Source of the DNA: Henriciella barbarensis
GTDB lineage: Bacteria > Pseudomonadota > Alphaproteobacteria > Caulobacterales > Hyphomonadaceae
Direction: 5' to 3'
Length of the DNA: 64,000 bases
Assembly: GCF_003576345.1 (NCBI RefSeq)
Contig: NZ_QWGB01000008.1
Location: 94,775 to 158,774, forward strand
Numbering within the stretch: position 1 is the stretch's first letter; each line of letters opens with the position of its first letter. A program made the translations under genes and the position numbers. The notes below the pieces were generated by a model. The model had not been told where the DNA came from and made no database searches. It was given only the letters and a program-made list of their open reading frames with translations. This document shows positions 34,389 through 43,559 of this stretch, in pieces.

Positions 34389-36442
34389 TGCATCTGCCCC
34401 CGTCGCAGAAGGACATCGCATAGCGCCCCCGCGTAACCCCGATGCGAGAACGTGACATTAGAGGCCGTGCGCAGGTGCTCGAGCTCATGGCTGTGGTTTC
34501 CGACAACAATGCCATTGCCGGCCTGCAGCAGAAGATCGACATCATTCCCCGAGTCTCCCGCAGCTATTGTATCGGCAATATCGACACCAAGTCTGTCGCA
34601 AAGCCAGCGAAGGGCTTTGCCCTTGGACGCACGATGCGGAAGGACATCCAGAAACCGGTCGTGGGAATGGATGACTGTCGCCGCGAGCCCGTCTTCTTTG
34701 AGGCGCGATTTGATCTCACCCACAATCGCCGGATTTTTTGTAAAGAAGCTCAGCTTGAAGGGCCTCTGTTCGGTCGCTTTCTGAGGTATGAGGCCCGGAA
34801 GGCCACCGAGCGCAGCCTCAACAGCCTGTCTGTCCCATCCTTCCGAGATGTGGTCCTTCCAGCCAATGTCGGCCTCCAGGTGACGAAGATCCAGATCGTG
34901 ACTGTAGTAGATTTCTGCTCCCACACTGGTCACGAGAATTTCAGGGAGAGGCGCATTCCATGCCCTCAGTGTCAGCATCGCATCCTGAAGGCTTCGTCCG
35001 GTAGCGACGGCGAAATGAAAATCGCGTGGTCCGCTGCAGAGTTGGGAAAACTCCGAAAGGCTACGCGCCTCCCCGACAAGCGTATTGTCGATATCGCTGG
35101 CCAGGATGAAATCTCTTGAGACGGTTCTGGCGAGCGCCGGCATGGGTTGGCGAAGTAGTCCCTCGATGTCCAGCACGTACTCTCTACAATGGCGTTCCCA
35201 GCTATAGAATGAGATATTTTCCAGGCCGGACGTCGCGCACTGCTCGTAAAACTCATCATCGCGCAGCAGCGTGAGAACAGCATCGGCCACCTCGTCTGGG
35301 CGGTTGGGATCAGCAAGTACCCCATTACCGAGTTTGTTCACGATATCGTTCGGACCGCCATTCGAGGTCGCGACGACTGGAAGGCCGCTGGCCGCAGCTT
35401 CCAGAAAGGTCAGGCCGAAAGGCTCATTGTAGGCCACATTGACGAAGACACCCTGCAAATCTGCGGCGAGCGCATAAATCCCGGCCACCTGATGGGGTTC
35501 GTGCGATTTCGGCAGAGCGACCTTGCCATACAGGTTGTACCTGTCGATCAGGTAAAAGAGCTCCTGAAGCACTTTTCGGTTCTCGCTATCGGCCTCTTCG
35601 ATGTCGTCGCGGATCCCTGCGAAGATGATAAGGTTTGATAGCTCTTGCAGCGCCGGGCTTTCACCATAGGCGCGTACAATCCCTGCCAGATTCTTCTTCT
35701 TGACCGGCCTTGAAAGAGCCAGCAATGGGCGCTTCCCGGGCTCCGTGAGAAACCGTGAAATCTCTGTGATGAGAGATGCATCTGGAAGCGCATCGTTATC
35801 GGATTGAAAGCCAGTAAAATCACAGCCTGGCGGGTTAAGAAGAACCTTTTCAGGCCGCGTCGAACGGTAAAGGCTATACTGATACTCGGCCTCGTCGCGT
35901 GAGCTGGTGATGATCCGGTCCGCTCCTGCGATGGCATCTTCCTCGATTGCGATACGTGTTCTGAGCGCGGCAGCTGCATCTGCATCCAGACCCGCCAGGG
36001 CTTTTACCCTGCCAAGCGAATGTGCCGTGAACATGTATGGAATGCCCAAAGCTTCCTTCACGCGATGGGCGACCCACCCAGCATCCGCATAGTGCGCATG
36101 TATGATGTCGGGTCTGCGATCGAGCCGCCTGATATAATCTATGAGATTGGCGGCGAAGACATCGTTTTCGCGATACAGGTCTTCCTTGGCGAGGTAATCG
36201 AGGCTCGCGCCTTCGACGCGAACAATGCTGGACCTGGAAGACAGCTTCTCTCTTGGCTGCATGCAATCTGCGAGCGGATTTGGCGACTTGCAGCGGCGCG
36301 TAATGATCTCTTGCCGGACCGCGCCAGCACGCTCGGCGCCATCAACAAGTTCGAGAAGATATTTTATATGCCCACCCGTATCTGGGGTGCAGCCATAGTG
36401 TACGGGCGGAGCGGTGAGGCAGCCCTGCAGGGCAATGTGCAT
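34385..36442 (-). CDS. Two-domain sucrose-phosphate synthase/phosphatase-like glycosyltransferase
   Basis: 685 aa from the ATG at 36442 (MHIALQGC); earlier in-frame ATGs at 36451, 36454 and 36487 are alternatives. The N-terminal two thirds are a GT4 retaining glycosyltransferase of the sucrose-phosphate synthase type: CTPDTGGHIKYLLEL (SPS glucose/fructose-phosphate site), LALSRPVKKKNLAGIVRAYG, and the donor block EPFGLTFLEAAASGLPVVAT. The C-terminal third is a HAD phosphatase of the sucrose-phosphatase group: ILASDIDNTLVGEA (nucleophile Asp), AVATGRSLQDA, and IAAGDSGNDVDLLLQAG. The product could be sucrose or a related disaccharide, made and dephosphorylated by one protein. The substrate is inferred from family only; mannosylfructose-phosphate synthases are close relatives. 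Confidence 0.85.
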   Translation of the reverse strand: MHIALQGCLTAPPVHYGCTPDTGGHIKYLLELVDGAERAGAVRQEIITRRCKSPNPLADCMQPREKLSSRSSIVRVEGASLDYLAKEDLYRENDVFAANLIDYIRRLDRRPDIIHAHYADAGWVAHRVKEALGIPYMFTAHSLGRVKALAGLDADAAAALRTRIAIEEDAIAGADRIITSSRDEAEYQYSLYRSTRPEKVLLNPPGCDFTGFQSDNDALPDASLITEISRFLTEPGKRPLLALSRPVKKKNLAGIVRAYGESPALQELSNLIIFAGIRDDIEEADSENRKVLQELFYLIDRYNLYGKVALPKSHEPHQVAGIYALAADLQGVFVNVAYNEPFGLTFLEAAASGLPVVATSNGGPNDIVNKLGNGVLADPNRPDEVADAVLTLLRDDEFYEQCATSGLENISFYSWERHCREYVLDIEGLLRQPMPALARTVSRDFILASDIDNTLVGEARSLSEFSQLCSGPRDFHFAVATGRSLQDAMLTLRAWNAPLPEILVTSVGAEIYYSHDLDLRHLEADIGWKDHISEGWDRQAVEAALGGLPGLIPQKATEQRPFKLSFFTKNPAIVGEIKSRLKEDGLAATVIHSHDRFLDVLPHRASKGKALRWLCDRLGVDIADTIAAGDSGNDVDLLLQAGNGIVVGNHSHELEHLRTASNVTFSHRGYAGALCDVLLRRGQMQ

Positions 36443-36543
36443 AATAAACATCATGTCGGAACTTCGCCCGATGAGTCCGGTTCCCACATCAGGAAGTTGC
36501 AGCGTCCCAATTCTAGCGTTCAGATAACATCGGTTAAATTGCC

Positions 36544-37563
36544 ATGAAAATCGCCCAGGTTTGCCCCCTCATCTATGCCTGCCCCCCGGCAAATGTTGGA
36601 GGGACGGAATGGATGGTGCACACGCTAACGGAAGGCCTTTGCGCACACGGTCACGATGTCACCCTTTTCGCAGCGACCGGGTCCAAGACCTCAGCCCATC
36701 TCGTTGAGTTTGGCCCACCTGTCGCGGATATCGATGGCGCACCGCCGGGCTACGCAGCGGCGAGAGAAGCCGTCCTGCTGAGCCAGGTTCGCGCTGCAGC
36801 GGCTGAGTTCGACATCATTCACTTCCATACCGAATTTATGCATTCGGTATTCCTGGATGGCCCCGTCCCGACGCTGACCACGGTTCACTGGCGCGTTGAT
36901 GAGCTGGATCGTCAGACCTATTTTGAGCATTTCGACAAGCTCCCCGTTGCGGCAATTTCCAGATCGCAGGCTGAGCAGTTTCCCGCGACGGCAAATGTAA
37001 GATCTATCATTCATCACGGCATCGACCGCGACACCTACAGACCCGGGCCCGGGGCCGGCGGCGTCGCATTCCTGGGCAGGCTGACCGATCAGAAGGGACC
37101 GGACAGAGCGATCACGGCTGCAAGAGAGGCAGGAATGAAAATCAAGCTTGCCGGGAATGTGGATATCGGCAATCCGGCCTATTTCGACAGAGAGGTCCGG
37201 CCACTACTCGGCGCGGATGCGGAATATGTCGGCAAGGTCAACTTGCAGGAAAAACAGGACTTTCTGGGCTCGGCATCTGTATTTGCGATGCCGATAAACT
37301 GGCCGGAGCCTTTCGGGCTAGTCATGATCGAAGCCATGGCGTGTGGCACGCCCGTCGTGGCCACGCCATACGGGGCAGCTCCTGAAATCGTGGAAGACGG
37401 GGTAACCGGCTTCATTGCCGAAGACGGACCGGAATTTGCTGCAGCGCTTAAAGCGGCTCAGAACCTCGATCGCGCAGCCATCCGCAAACGGTTTGAAGAA
37501 CGGTTCACGAGCGACCGCATGGTTGCCGACTATGAGAAAACCTATGCGGCGCTTCTTGCTTGA
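36544..37563 (+). CDS. Family 4 glycosyltransferase
   Basis: 339 aa. N-terminal Rossmann start MKIAQVCPLIYACPPANVGG with TEWMVHTLTEGL (donor-side glycine loop), HFHTEFMHSVF, and the C-terminal donor-binding GRLTDQKGPDRAI followed by EPFGLVMIEAMACGTPVVAT (Glu pair of the EX7E motif). Divergent from the SPS-like gene, with about 100 bases between the starts. Most similar in layout to GT4 enzymes that glycosylate small acceptors or polysaccharides. Role within the four-transferase group unknown. Confidence 0.9.
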   Translation: MKIAQVCPLIYACPPANVGGTEWMVHTLTEGLCAHGHDVTLFAATGSKTSAHLVEFGPPVADIDGAPPGYAAAREAVLLSQVRAAAAEFDIIHFHTEFMHSVFLDGPVPTLTTVHWRVDELDRQTYFEHFDKLPVAAISRSQAEQFPATANVRSIIHHGIDRDTYRPGPGAGGVAFLGRLTDQKGPDRAITAAREAGMKIKLAGNVDIGNPAYFDREVRPLLGADAEYVGKVNLQEKQDFLGSASVFAMPINWPEPFGLVMIEAMACGTPVVATPYGAAPEIVEDGVTGFIAEDGPEFAAALKAAQNLDRAAIRKRFEERFTSDRMVADYEKTYAALLA

Positions 37564-37818
37564 TCGAAAAGCGGACCGAAGCGGGAGCGCGCCTGACAGC
37601 GATCAGAATGCCGGGCCGGTCACGAAGGACCGGTTGATCTTTGCTACGGCGTCCTGAAGTTTGAGTGCGCGCATTTCCCCGACAGAGCGGCGTACCGATG
37701 GACAGCATGCATTGAGAGCCGCATTTGCGCGGTTGTTCACAACCCAACTCCGAATAGCTTTTGACTTCCCTAAGGATAATCGTCCGTATTGGGGCATACG
37801 GTTGCTCGGGAGGAATAC

Positions 37819-39201
37819 ATGAAACTGATCAGTGACGACATCGTGGTTGATACCGGCGCAGCGACACCGGTCTATCCTGCCATTTATCCCGAGCTTGAGA
37901 CGGACTTCGAACTCTCGAATCCCAACTCGTGGAGACGAGGCCACCCCTATGAGCTTTACGCAAGCATGCGCACGCAGGCGCCCGTCATGTGGTCGAAGAT
38001 GCGCAGCGGCGGGTCGCGCTACTGGTCGGTCTCACGATATGAAGACATCAAGTCCGTAGAACTCCAACCCGAGATCTTTTCCTCCGCGCGTGGTGGCATT
38101 AATCTGGCTGTCCCTGAACGCAAGCACTGGAAACCTGAAATCCTGATACGTGCGTCTATGGACAATCTCATCAGCATGGATGAGCCGCAGCATATGCAGA
38201 TGCGCATCCAGCAGAAAGACTTCTTCATCCCTGCCTATGTGGCAGAGCTGAGAGAGAAGGTCCGCGCGAAGGTCGATCAGCTTTGTGATGATCTTGAGGC
38301 CAATGGCCCGACCGTTGATTTTGTAAAAGCGTTCTCGAACGAACTTCCGCTCTACACGCTTTGCGAAATGCTCGGCGTGGATGAGGCTGATCGGCCGAAA
38401 ATCGTGCACTGGATGCACTATCTGGAAATGGCCAGCCAGTTCATGTCCAATCCACTGAGAACGTTCGTAGGCGAGCCACTCTTTCCGTTCCGCTTCCGGA
38501 AAGTCGTTGAAGAGATGTTCGAGTATGGCGCACGCGTCATGGCAGACCGGCGCGTTAACCCGAGAAACGATCTTCTTACGGTGATCGCACACTCAAAGCT
38601 CGAGAACGAAGAGCTCCCGCAAGAATACCTAGATGGGTCCTGGCTGCTGATCATCTTCGCTGGCAACGACACCACCCGCAATTCACTCTCCGGCACCATC
38701 AAGCTGATGACCGAGTTTCCTGACCAGCGAGCTATGGTGTTGAGCGATCCTTCAATGATCCCACAAATGTCCGAAGAAGCACTTCGCATGGTTTCACCGG
38801 TCAAGCACATGCGTCGTACCGCGATGGAAGACACCGAGCTCAACGGTCAGCGGATCGCCAAGGACGAAAAAGTGGTCATGTGGTACGGGGCCGGCAATCG
38901 AGACCCGGAAGTGTTCCCGAATCCAGACGTCTTCGACATGACACGCGATAATGTCGGCAAGCATATCGCCTTCGGTCACGGGGTTCATAAGTGCCTCGGC
39001 TCACGCGTGGCGCAGATGCAGCTACGTGTCGCCTATGAGCAGCTGTTTGCGCGCTTTCCCAAGATCGAGTTCACCGGTCAGATCAAATACGGACCGAATG
39101 CACTGGTGCACGCAATCTCGAAACTCGAGGTCAATCTATACGGCCGGGGGAATTCGAAGCCGACCCAGGTTCAGGTGAAGACACCAGCCACGGCCAGTTG
39201 A
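37819..39201 (+). CDS. Cytochrome P450
   Basis: 460 aa from the ATG at 37819, with GGGAGG upstream. The I-helix oxygen-binding motif is FAGNDTTRNSLSG, a variant shared with the CYP153-like and related bacterial groups. The ExxR appears as SEEALRMVSPVKHMRR. The heme-ligand block is AFGHGVHKCLGSRVAQMQL with the axial cysteine. Soluble, no membrane anchor. It hydroxylates a hydrophobic substrate using ferredoxin electrons; no ferredoxin or reductase gene is nearby. It precedes a control region and two sulfatases, so oxidation of a desulfated hydrophobic compound is a possible link, as an inference only. Confidence 0.94.
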   Translation: MKLISDDIVVDTGAATPVYPAIYPELETDFELSNPNSWRRGHPYELYASMRTQAPVMWSKMRSGGSRYWSVSRYEDIKSVELQPEIFSSARGGINLAVPERKHWKPEILIRASMDNLISMDEPQHMQMRIQQKDFFIPAYVAELREKVRAKVDQLCDDLEANGPTVDFVKAFSNELPLYTLCEMLGVDEADRPKIVHWMHYLEMASQFMSNPLRTFVGEPLFPFRFRKVVEEMFEYGARVMADRRVNPRNDLLTVIAHSKLENEELPQEYLDGSWLLIIFAGNDTTRNSLSGTIKLMTEFPDQRAMVLSDPSMIPQMSEEALRMVSPVKHMRRTAMEDTELNGQRIAKDEKVVMWYGAGNRDPEVFPNPDVFDMTRDNVGKHIAFGHGVHKCLGSRVAQMQLRVAYEQLFARFPKIEFTGQIKYGPNALVHAISKLEVNLYGRGNSKPTQVQVKTPATAS

Positions 39202-39223
39202 TCGGGCCAAGTGTTAAATTTAC

Positions 39224-39273
39224 TGAGGTCAGACAGGGCTAAACGTTCAAGGCGATATCGAGTTCTGACCTCA
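39224..39273. promoter_or_regulatory. 10-bp inverted repeat after the P450 gene
   Basis: TGAGGTCAGA (39224-39233) and TCTGACCTCA (39264-39273) are perfect complements separated by 30 bases. The TCTGAC/GTCAGA half occurs again in the palindrome at 39300-39319, so both may bind the same protein at different spacing. Confidence 0.5.
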
Positions 39274-39299
39274 AAGAACTCAATCTACTATCTTGGATC

Positions 39300-39319
39300 G
39301 TCTGACAGCGCTGTCAGAC
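39300..39319. promoter_or_regulatory. 20-base perfect palindrome, candidate TetR-type operator
   Basis: GTCTGACAGC followed directly by its reverse complement, with no loop. Flanking TATCTT (39289-39294) and AAGATA (39322-39327) extend the symmetry. Its size fits a TetR dimer site; a TetR gene lies at 42914. Lies 118 bases upstream of the sulfatase start. Confidence 0.6.
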
Positions 39320-39375
39320 TGAAGATAACCTGCCAGCCGAGCCGACGCCGACCGACAACGATACCCGCTCGCTTG

Positions 39376-39420
39376 CACGCAAAAACTTATGACAGTATAC
39401 ATGCCATAAGTTTTTGCGTG
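39376..39420. promoter_or_regulatory. 16-bp perfect inverted repeat before the sulfatase start
   Basis: CACGCAAAAACTTATG and CATAAGTTTTTGCGTG flank a 13-base loop and end 16 bases before the TTG start. There is no trailing T-run (GGTTGGAGGG follows), and the GGAGGG ribosome-binding site lies just outside. As RNA it would form a long hairpin next to the ribosome site; as DNA it is a large operator. A terminator role is less likely. Confidence 0.6.
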
Positions 39421-39436
39421 GGTTGGAGGGCGCAGT

Positions 39437-41230
39437 TTGATTATACGTTGTGCGATCATAATTCTGTTTTCGGCCTGTCTTCTCTGCAGCTATTCAGCTG
39501 AGGCCGAGCCTTTTCCGGCATCTGAAAATCGCGATCCGGCGCAACCGCCCAATTTCGTGATCCTGTTGATCGACGACGCTGCCTTCATGGATCTCGGCAT
39601 CTATGGCGGCGAGGCCTCGACACCAAACATCGATACGCTGGCCCGCAGCGGGGTCATGTTCACGCGCTACTATACCTCACCGCTCTGCGCGCCGTCGCGC
39701 GCCATGCTGCTGACCGGGGTCGACAATCATCGCACAGGGGTGGCCACAATCCCGGAAGTGCTACCGCGTGAACATGTCGGTCAGCCCGGCTATACGATGT
39801 CACTTGAACCGGGCGTGATGACGGTAGCGGCCCGGCTTCAGTCGCAGGGCTATCGCACGCTGATGACCGGTAAATGGCATCTTGGCAGCGACGAAGGTGA
39901 GCTGCCTTCCGATCATGGGTTCGACCGGTCTTTCGCGCTCGACGCCTCTGGCGCGGATAATTGGGGCGACAAGTCCTACATGCCCTATTACCGCGACGCC
40001 CCGTGGTATGAAGACGGCCAGCCTGCCGCGCTTCCGGAGGATTTCTATTCCTCGGAATTCATTGTCGACCAGATGATCGACTATCTCTCAGAAGCGCAGG
40101 CCTCGAAGCCATTTTTCGCCTTTCTGGGCTTCCAGGCTGTCCACATTCCGGTTCAGGCACCGGCGGAGATCACAGCACACTATCGCGAAACCTATGCGGG
40201 CGGCTGGCAGGAACTGCGGCAGTCGCGCTGGCAAAAGGCAAAAGCGCTTGAGCTCATCCCCGCCGCTGCCCCGCTTGCCCCACTGCCTGAAGGCATGCGG
40301 CGCTGGGAGGACCTCAGCGACGAAGACAAGGAGGTTTATGCTGCCCGAATGGCGGTCAACGCCGCCATGCTCGAAGCGATGGACCTACATGTTGGCCGGC
40401 TGGTCGAACACCTCAAAGCGACTGGCGATTACGACAATACGGTCTTCCTCGTTACCTCGGACAATGGACCGGAGCCGACCCGCGGCGACAATGACTGGCG
40501 TCTGAAGCTCTGGATGAGACTCCATGGCTACCATCTTGGTGTCGATGGCATCGGCGAAGAGGGAAGCTGGGGTTTCATCGGGCCGGAATTCGCCATGGCG
40601 GCGGCTTCGCCCGGCAATCTGTTCAAGTTCCACGGCGCAGAAGGCGGCATACATGTCCCAATGATCATGTCGGGGCCGAACCTGCCGGAAAACATTCGCC
40701 AGGACGCTCTCGTTCAAGTCACGGACATCGCGCCCACCTTTCTCGAAATGGCGGGCGTGGAAAGTGAACCTGCAGACGCTGTTGCCATGACTGGCCGCAG
40801 TCTGATGCCGCTCCTCACCGGGGAAACCGAGGCCGTTTATGGGCCCGATGATCCGGTTGCGATCGAAGTGTCCGGCAATTCGGCGCTTATCCGGGGTCGC
40901 TACAAGATCACCCGCAATCAGCGCCCATGGGGCGACGCCGAATGGCGGCTTTACGACCTCGAAAAAGATCCGGGCGAGGTAAACGACTTGGCCGCGGAGC
41001 GGCCGGAGCTGATGGCAAGCATGTTGGCCGCCTATGACGCCTATAGCTCAGAAGTTGGCGTTCTCGACGTGCCCGAAGGGTACGACAGTCACGCCATTAT
41101 TACCCGCAAGACGCAAATGCGGCAGCTGCGTACCTACTGGTGGGTGCCTGCCCTGCTCCTCTTTTTCCTGATTGCCGCTTGCTGGGGCGGGGTGCGCTTC
41201 ATCAAGCGCGCGCGCCGACCCGGCCCCTGA
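39437..41230 (+). CDS. Exported sulfatase (type I, formylglycine-dependent)
   Basis: 597 aa from a TTG with GGAGGG upstream. A signal peptide covers residues 1 to about 23. The sulfatase core has a VILLIDDAAFMDLG metal strand (two Asp), the sulfatase signature CAPSRAMLLTG with Cys84 to be converted to formylglycine, GKWHLG, and SDNGPE. The C-terminus has one membrane helix (WWVPALLLFFLIAACWGGV) and a basic tail, so it is likely membrane-anchored facing the periplasm. It releases sulfate from a sulfate ester; arylsulfatase-type layout. Followed after 28 bases by a second sulfatase; activation would need the FGE at 46028. Confidence 0.93.
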   Translation: MIIRCAIIILFSACLLCSYSAEAEPFPASENRDPAQPPNFVILLIDDAAFMDLGIYGGEASTPNIDTLARSGVMFTRYYTSPLCAPSRAMLLTGVDNHRTGVATIPEVLPREHVGQPGYTMSLEPGVMTVAARLQSQGYRTLMTGKWHLGSDEGELPSDHGFDRSFALDASGADNWGDKSYMPYYRDAPWYEDGQPAALPEDFYSSEFIVDQMIDYLSEAQASKPFFAFLGFQAVHIPVQAPAEITAHYRETYAGGWQELRQSRWQKAKALELIPAAAPLAPLPEGMRRWEDLSDEDKEVYAARMAVNAAMLEAMDLHVGRLVEHLKATGDYDNTVFLVTSDNGPEPTRGDNDWRLKLWMRLHGYHLGVDGIGEEGSWGFIGPEFAMAAASPGNLFKFHGAEGGIHVPMIMSGPNLPENIRQDALVQVTDIAPTFLEMAGVESEPADAVAMTGRSLMPLLTGETEAVYGPDDPVAIEVSGNSALIRGRYKITRNQRPWGDAEWRLYDLEKDPGEVNDLAAERPELMASMLAAYDAYSSEVGVLDVPEGYDSHAIITRKTQMRQLRTYWWVPALLLFFLIAACWGGVRFIKRARRPGP

Positions 41231-41258
41231 CAGACCTGCTCATAGAAAGCCCCAGCCC

Positions 41259-42917
41259 ATGTGGAAGAAGATCGTTCTAGGTGTCGTAATTGTGGTTCTG
41301 GGTGGACTTGGACTGGCATGGCTCAATCGTGAAGCCGTCGTCCTGTTCATCGCAGCTCACACTGGAAAGCAGGCGGTCGCTGAGCACCGGCAGATAGATT
41401 GGCAGCAAGGCCCCCTCGAAGAGACGACCAGCCCGCTGACGCGCGCGCCCAATGTCATATTCATTCTCGCCGATGATCTTGGCTATAACGACATTTCGAC
41501 GTTTGGCGGAGGTGTCGCAGACGGCGCAATCCAGACACCCAATATAGACCGGCTGGCCCGTGAAGGCGTTATTTTCACCAACGCCTATTCAGGCACGGCA
41601 AGCTGCGCGCCTTCGCGGGCGATGCTAATGACGGGACGCTATCCGACCCGAACCGGTTTCGAGTTCACTCCAACACCGAACGGAATGGGACGTGTCATTT
41701 CGCTCGTATCCGGTTCCCATGAAAGCGTCATTCCGCCAATCGAATGGAGTGAAGCCGCAGCCGCTACTTCACCCCCATTCGAGGAACAGGGGCTTCCCGG
41801 CTCTGAAGTTACGCTTGCCGAGGTGCTGGGTGATGCCGGTTATCACACAGTTCATATCGGCAAATGGCATCTGGGACGCGGGCCGGAATTCGGACCGAAC
41901 GCGCAGGGCTTTGATGAAAGCCTTCTCATGGCAAGTGGCCTCTACCTGCCGGAGGACGACCCAGGCGTGGTCAATGCCAGGCTCGATTTCGATCCGGTAG
42001 ACAAATTCCTTTGGGCCAAAATGCAGTATGCCGTCAGTTATAACGAAAGCGACTGGTTTGAACCGGGCGGCTATCTCACCGACTATTGGACGCAGGAAGC
42101 GCAGTCTGTCATCCGTGCCAATCGCGACAGGCCATTCTTTCTCTATCTTGCCCATTGGGGAGTTCACACCCCGCTCCAAGCGACCCGGGAAGATTATGAG
42201 GCGGTCGGCGATATCCAGCCACATCGTCTTCGCGTCTATGCCGCCATGATCCGCGCCCTTGATCGCAGTGTCGGAAACATACTCGACACGCTCGACGAAG
42301 AAGGGCTCGCCGAAAACACGATCGTGATCTTCTCAAGCGACAATGGTGGCCCCGGCTATATCGGCCTGCCCGATATCAATGAGCCCTATCGCGGCTGGAA
42401 ACTCACCCTGTTTGAAGGCGGTATACGCGTACCGCTTTTCATGAGGTGGCCTGCCCGGATAGACGCCGGCCAAGAGGTTTCAGCGCCTGCGGCCCATATC
42501 GACCTCTTGCCGACGCTTGCATCAGCGTGCGGCGCGCCACTTCCAGAAGGTGTTGAGATTGATGGCAGAGACTTGTTGGGCGTGGCGACAGGCGAAGCAG
42601 AGCCAGGCACAGACAAACCCATATTCTGGCAAAGCGCATATTATCAGAGCGTGCGGCGCGGTGACTGGAAACTTCAGATAAGTCAGCGCCCGGACAAGGT
42701 CTGGCTATACGACCTATCAGGTGATCCGACAGAGCAAATTAATATCGCCAGTGAACGCCCGGATATTGTAGCGGAACTGACGGCTCTGCTTGACGCCCAC
42801 CAGCAAGGTGCGCGCGAGTCCCTCTATCCATTTACACTCGAAGGACCTGTCGCGGTAGATCAGACCCTGGCGGAAGACCTGCAACCCGGCGCGGAAGTCA
42901 TCTATTGGCCCAACTAG
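41259..42917 (+). CDS. Membrane-anchored sulfatase (type I, formylglycine-dependent)
   Basis: 552 aa from the ATG at 41259. The N-terminal helix KIVLGVVIVVLGGLGLAWL exports and anchors the protein. Metal-binding FILADDLGYNDIS; active-site SCAPSRAMLMTGRYPTRTG with Cys116 as the formylglycine precursor; GKWHLGRGP; SSDNGGPG. It differs enough from the preceding sulfatase to suggest a different substrate position. Same operon, 28-base gap. Its end overlaps the TetR gene tail to tail by 4 bases. Confidence 0.93.
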   Translation: MWKKIVLGVVIVVLGGLGLAWLNREAVVLFIAAHTGKQAVAEHRQIDWQQGPLEETTSPLTRAPNVIFILADDLGYNDISTFGGGVADGAIQTPNIDRLAREGVIFTNAYSGTASCAPSRAMLMTGRYPTRTGFEFTPTPNGMGRVISLVSGSHESVIPPIEWSEAAAATSPPFEEQGLPGSEVTLAEVLGDAGYHTVHIGKWHLGRGPEFGPNAQGFDESLLMASGLYLPEDDPGVVNARLDFDPVDKFLWAKMQYAVSYNESDWFEPGGYLTDYWTQEAQSVIRANRDRPFFLYLAHWGVHTPLQATREDYEAVGDIQPHRLRVYAAMIRALDRSVGNILDTLDEEGLAENTIVIFSSDNGGPGYIGLPDINEPYRGWKLTLFEGGIRVPLFMRWPARIDAGQEVSAPAAHIDLLPTLASACGAPLPEGVEIDGRDLLGVATGEAEPGTDKPIFWQSAYYQSVRRGDWKLQISQRPDKVWLYDLSGDPTEQINIASERPDIVAELTALLDAHQQGARESLYPFTLEGPVAVDQTLAEDLQPGAEVIYWPN

Positions 42918-43540
42918 TCCTGGTCTTCGATAGCATTCAGCAGCTTGCTCGCTGAATGAATGAGCACGGCCTTCGCCTGAGGCGCTGAAAGCCCCTGGTC
43001 CTGACGCAGTCGGCGCCAGGCATGAAAGCCTGTCAGCAATTCCAGCGAGCCAAGCAGAATTTCATCTTCAGCGACGCTCGATGGCAATATCCCTTTCAGG
43101 CCTGCTCGCTCCATCACCAGAAAACGGCGATAGGCAGAACCAAGCTGTGGCGAAGCAAATCGCCGAAGGCTTGAAGCGACCTTGAGCGGCATGATCCGTT
43201 CGTAAATCTTCGCGCGCCGTTCGATCAGCTCGATAACACGCTCGCGCCATGTTTCAGTTGCCCAGGGCGTCATCACGACAGGGAGAATTTCTGCCTCCAA
43301 CCGTTCCGCCATTTCACGGTAGAGCCCGTCCATGTCTTCGAAGTGGCGAAAGACAGTCCGAAGACCAACGCCGGCTTCTTCTGCGACCCTGGCCGCACTC
43401 GGGTCCATATCTCCGCTTTCGACAAGGGCGAACAGGGCATCGACGATCTGTGCCCGGCTACGTTGACTGCGGGCCTTGCGGCCATCATCGGGTTCAGCTG
43501 CCTGCACTACTTTCAAGTCAGGTTTGTTTTGCTCAGCCAT
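42914..43540 (-). CDS. TetR-family transcriptional regulator
   Basis: 208 aa from the ATG at 43540 (MAEQNKPD), with GGAG eight bases upstream. The N-terminal HTH includes RSRAQIVDALFALVESGDMD, ARVAEEAGVGLRTVFRHFED (recognition helix) and YREMAERLEAEI. The rest is the helical ligand-binding domain. It is the last gene after the DsbA-like and MBL genes on this strand. Candidate target: the 20-base palindrome upstream of the sulfatases (39300-39319); no similar site was found at its own gene. Confidence 0.9.
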   Translation of the reverse strand: MAEQNKPDLKVVQAAEPDDGRKARSQRSRAQIVDALFALVESGDMDPSAARVAEEAGVGLRTVFRHFEDMDGLYREMAERLEAEILPVVMTPWATETWRERVIELIERRAKIYERIMPLKVASSLRRFASPQLGSAYRRFLVMERAGLKGILPSSVAEDEILLGSLELLTGFHAWRRLRQDQGLSAPQAKAVLIHSASKLLNAIEDQD

Positions 43541-43559
43541 TCTCGCAGCTCCGAAGGTC

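Noticed and set aside
37603..37944. 113-codon minus-strand frame between the GT4 and P450 genes
   Set aside because: It overlaps the P450 start, lacks a ribosome site and shows no family pattern; the gap is otherwise featureless except a CCGGTC/GACCGG hairpin.
39300..39319. The 20-base palindrome as a junction of two abutting IS6 ends
   Set aside because: It shares GCTGTCAG with the IS6 left end, but the bases beyond differ and no IS sequence surrounds it; the match is probably chance.
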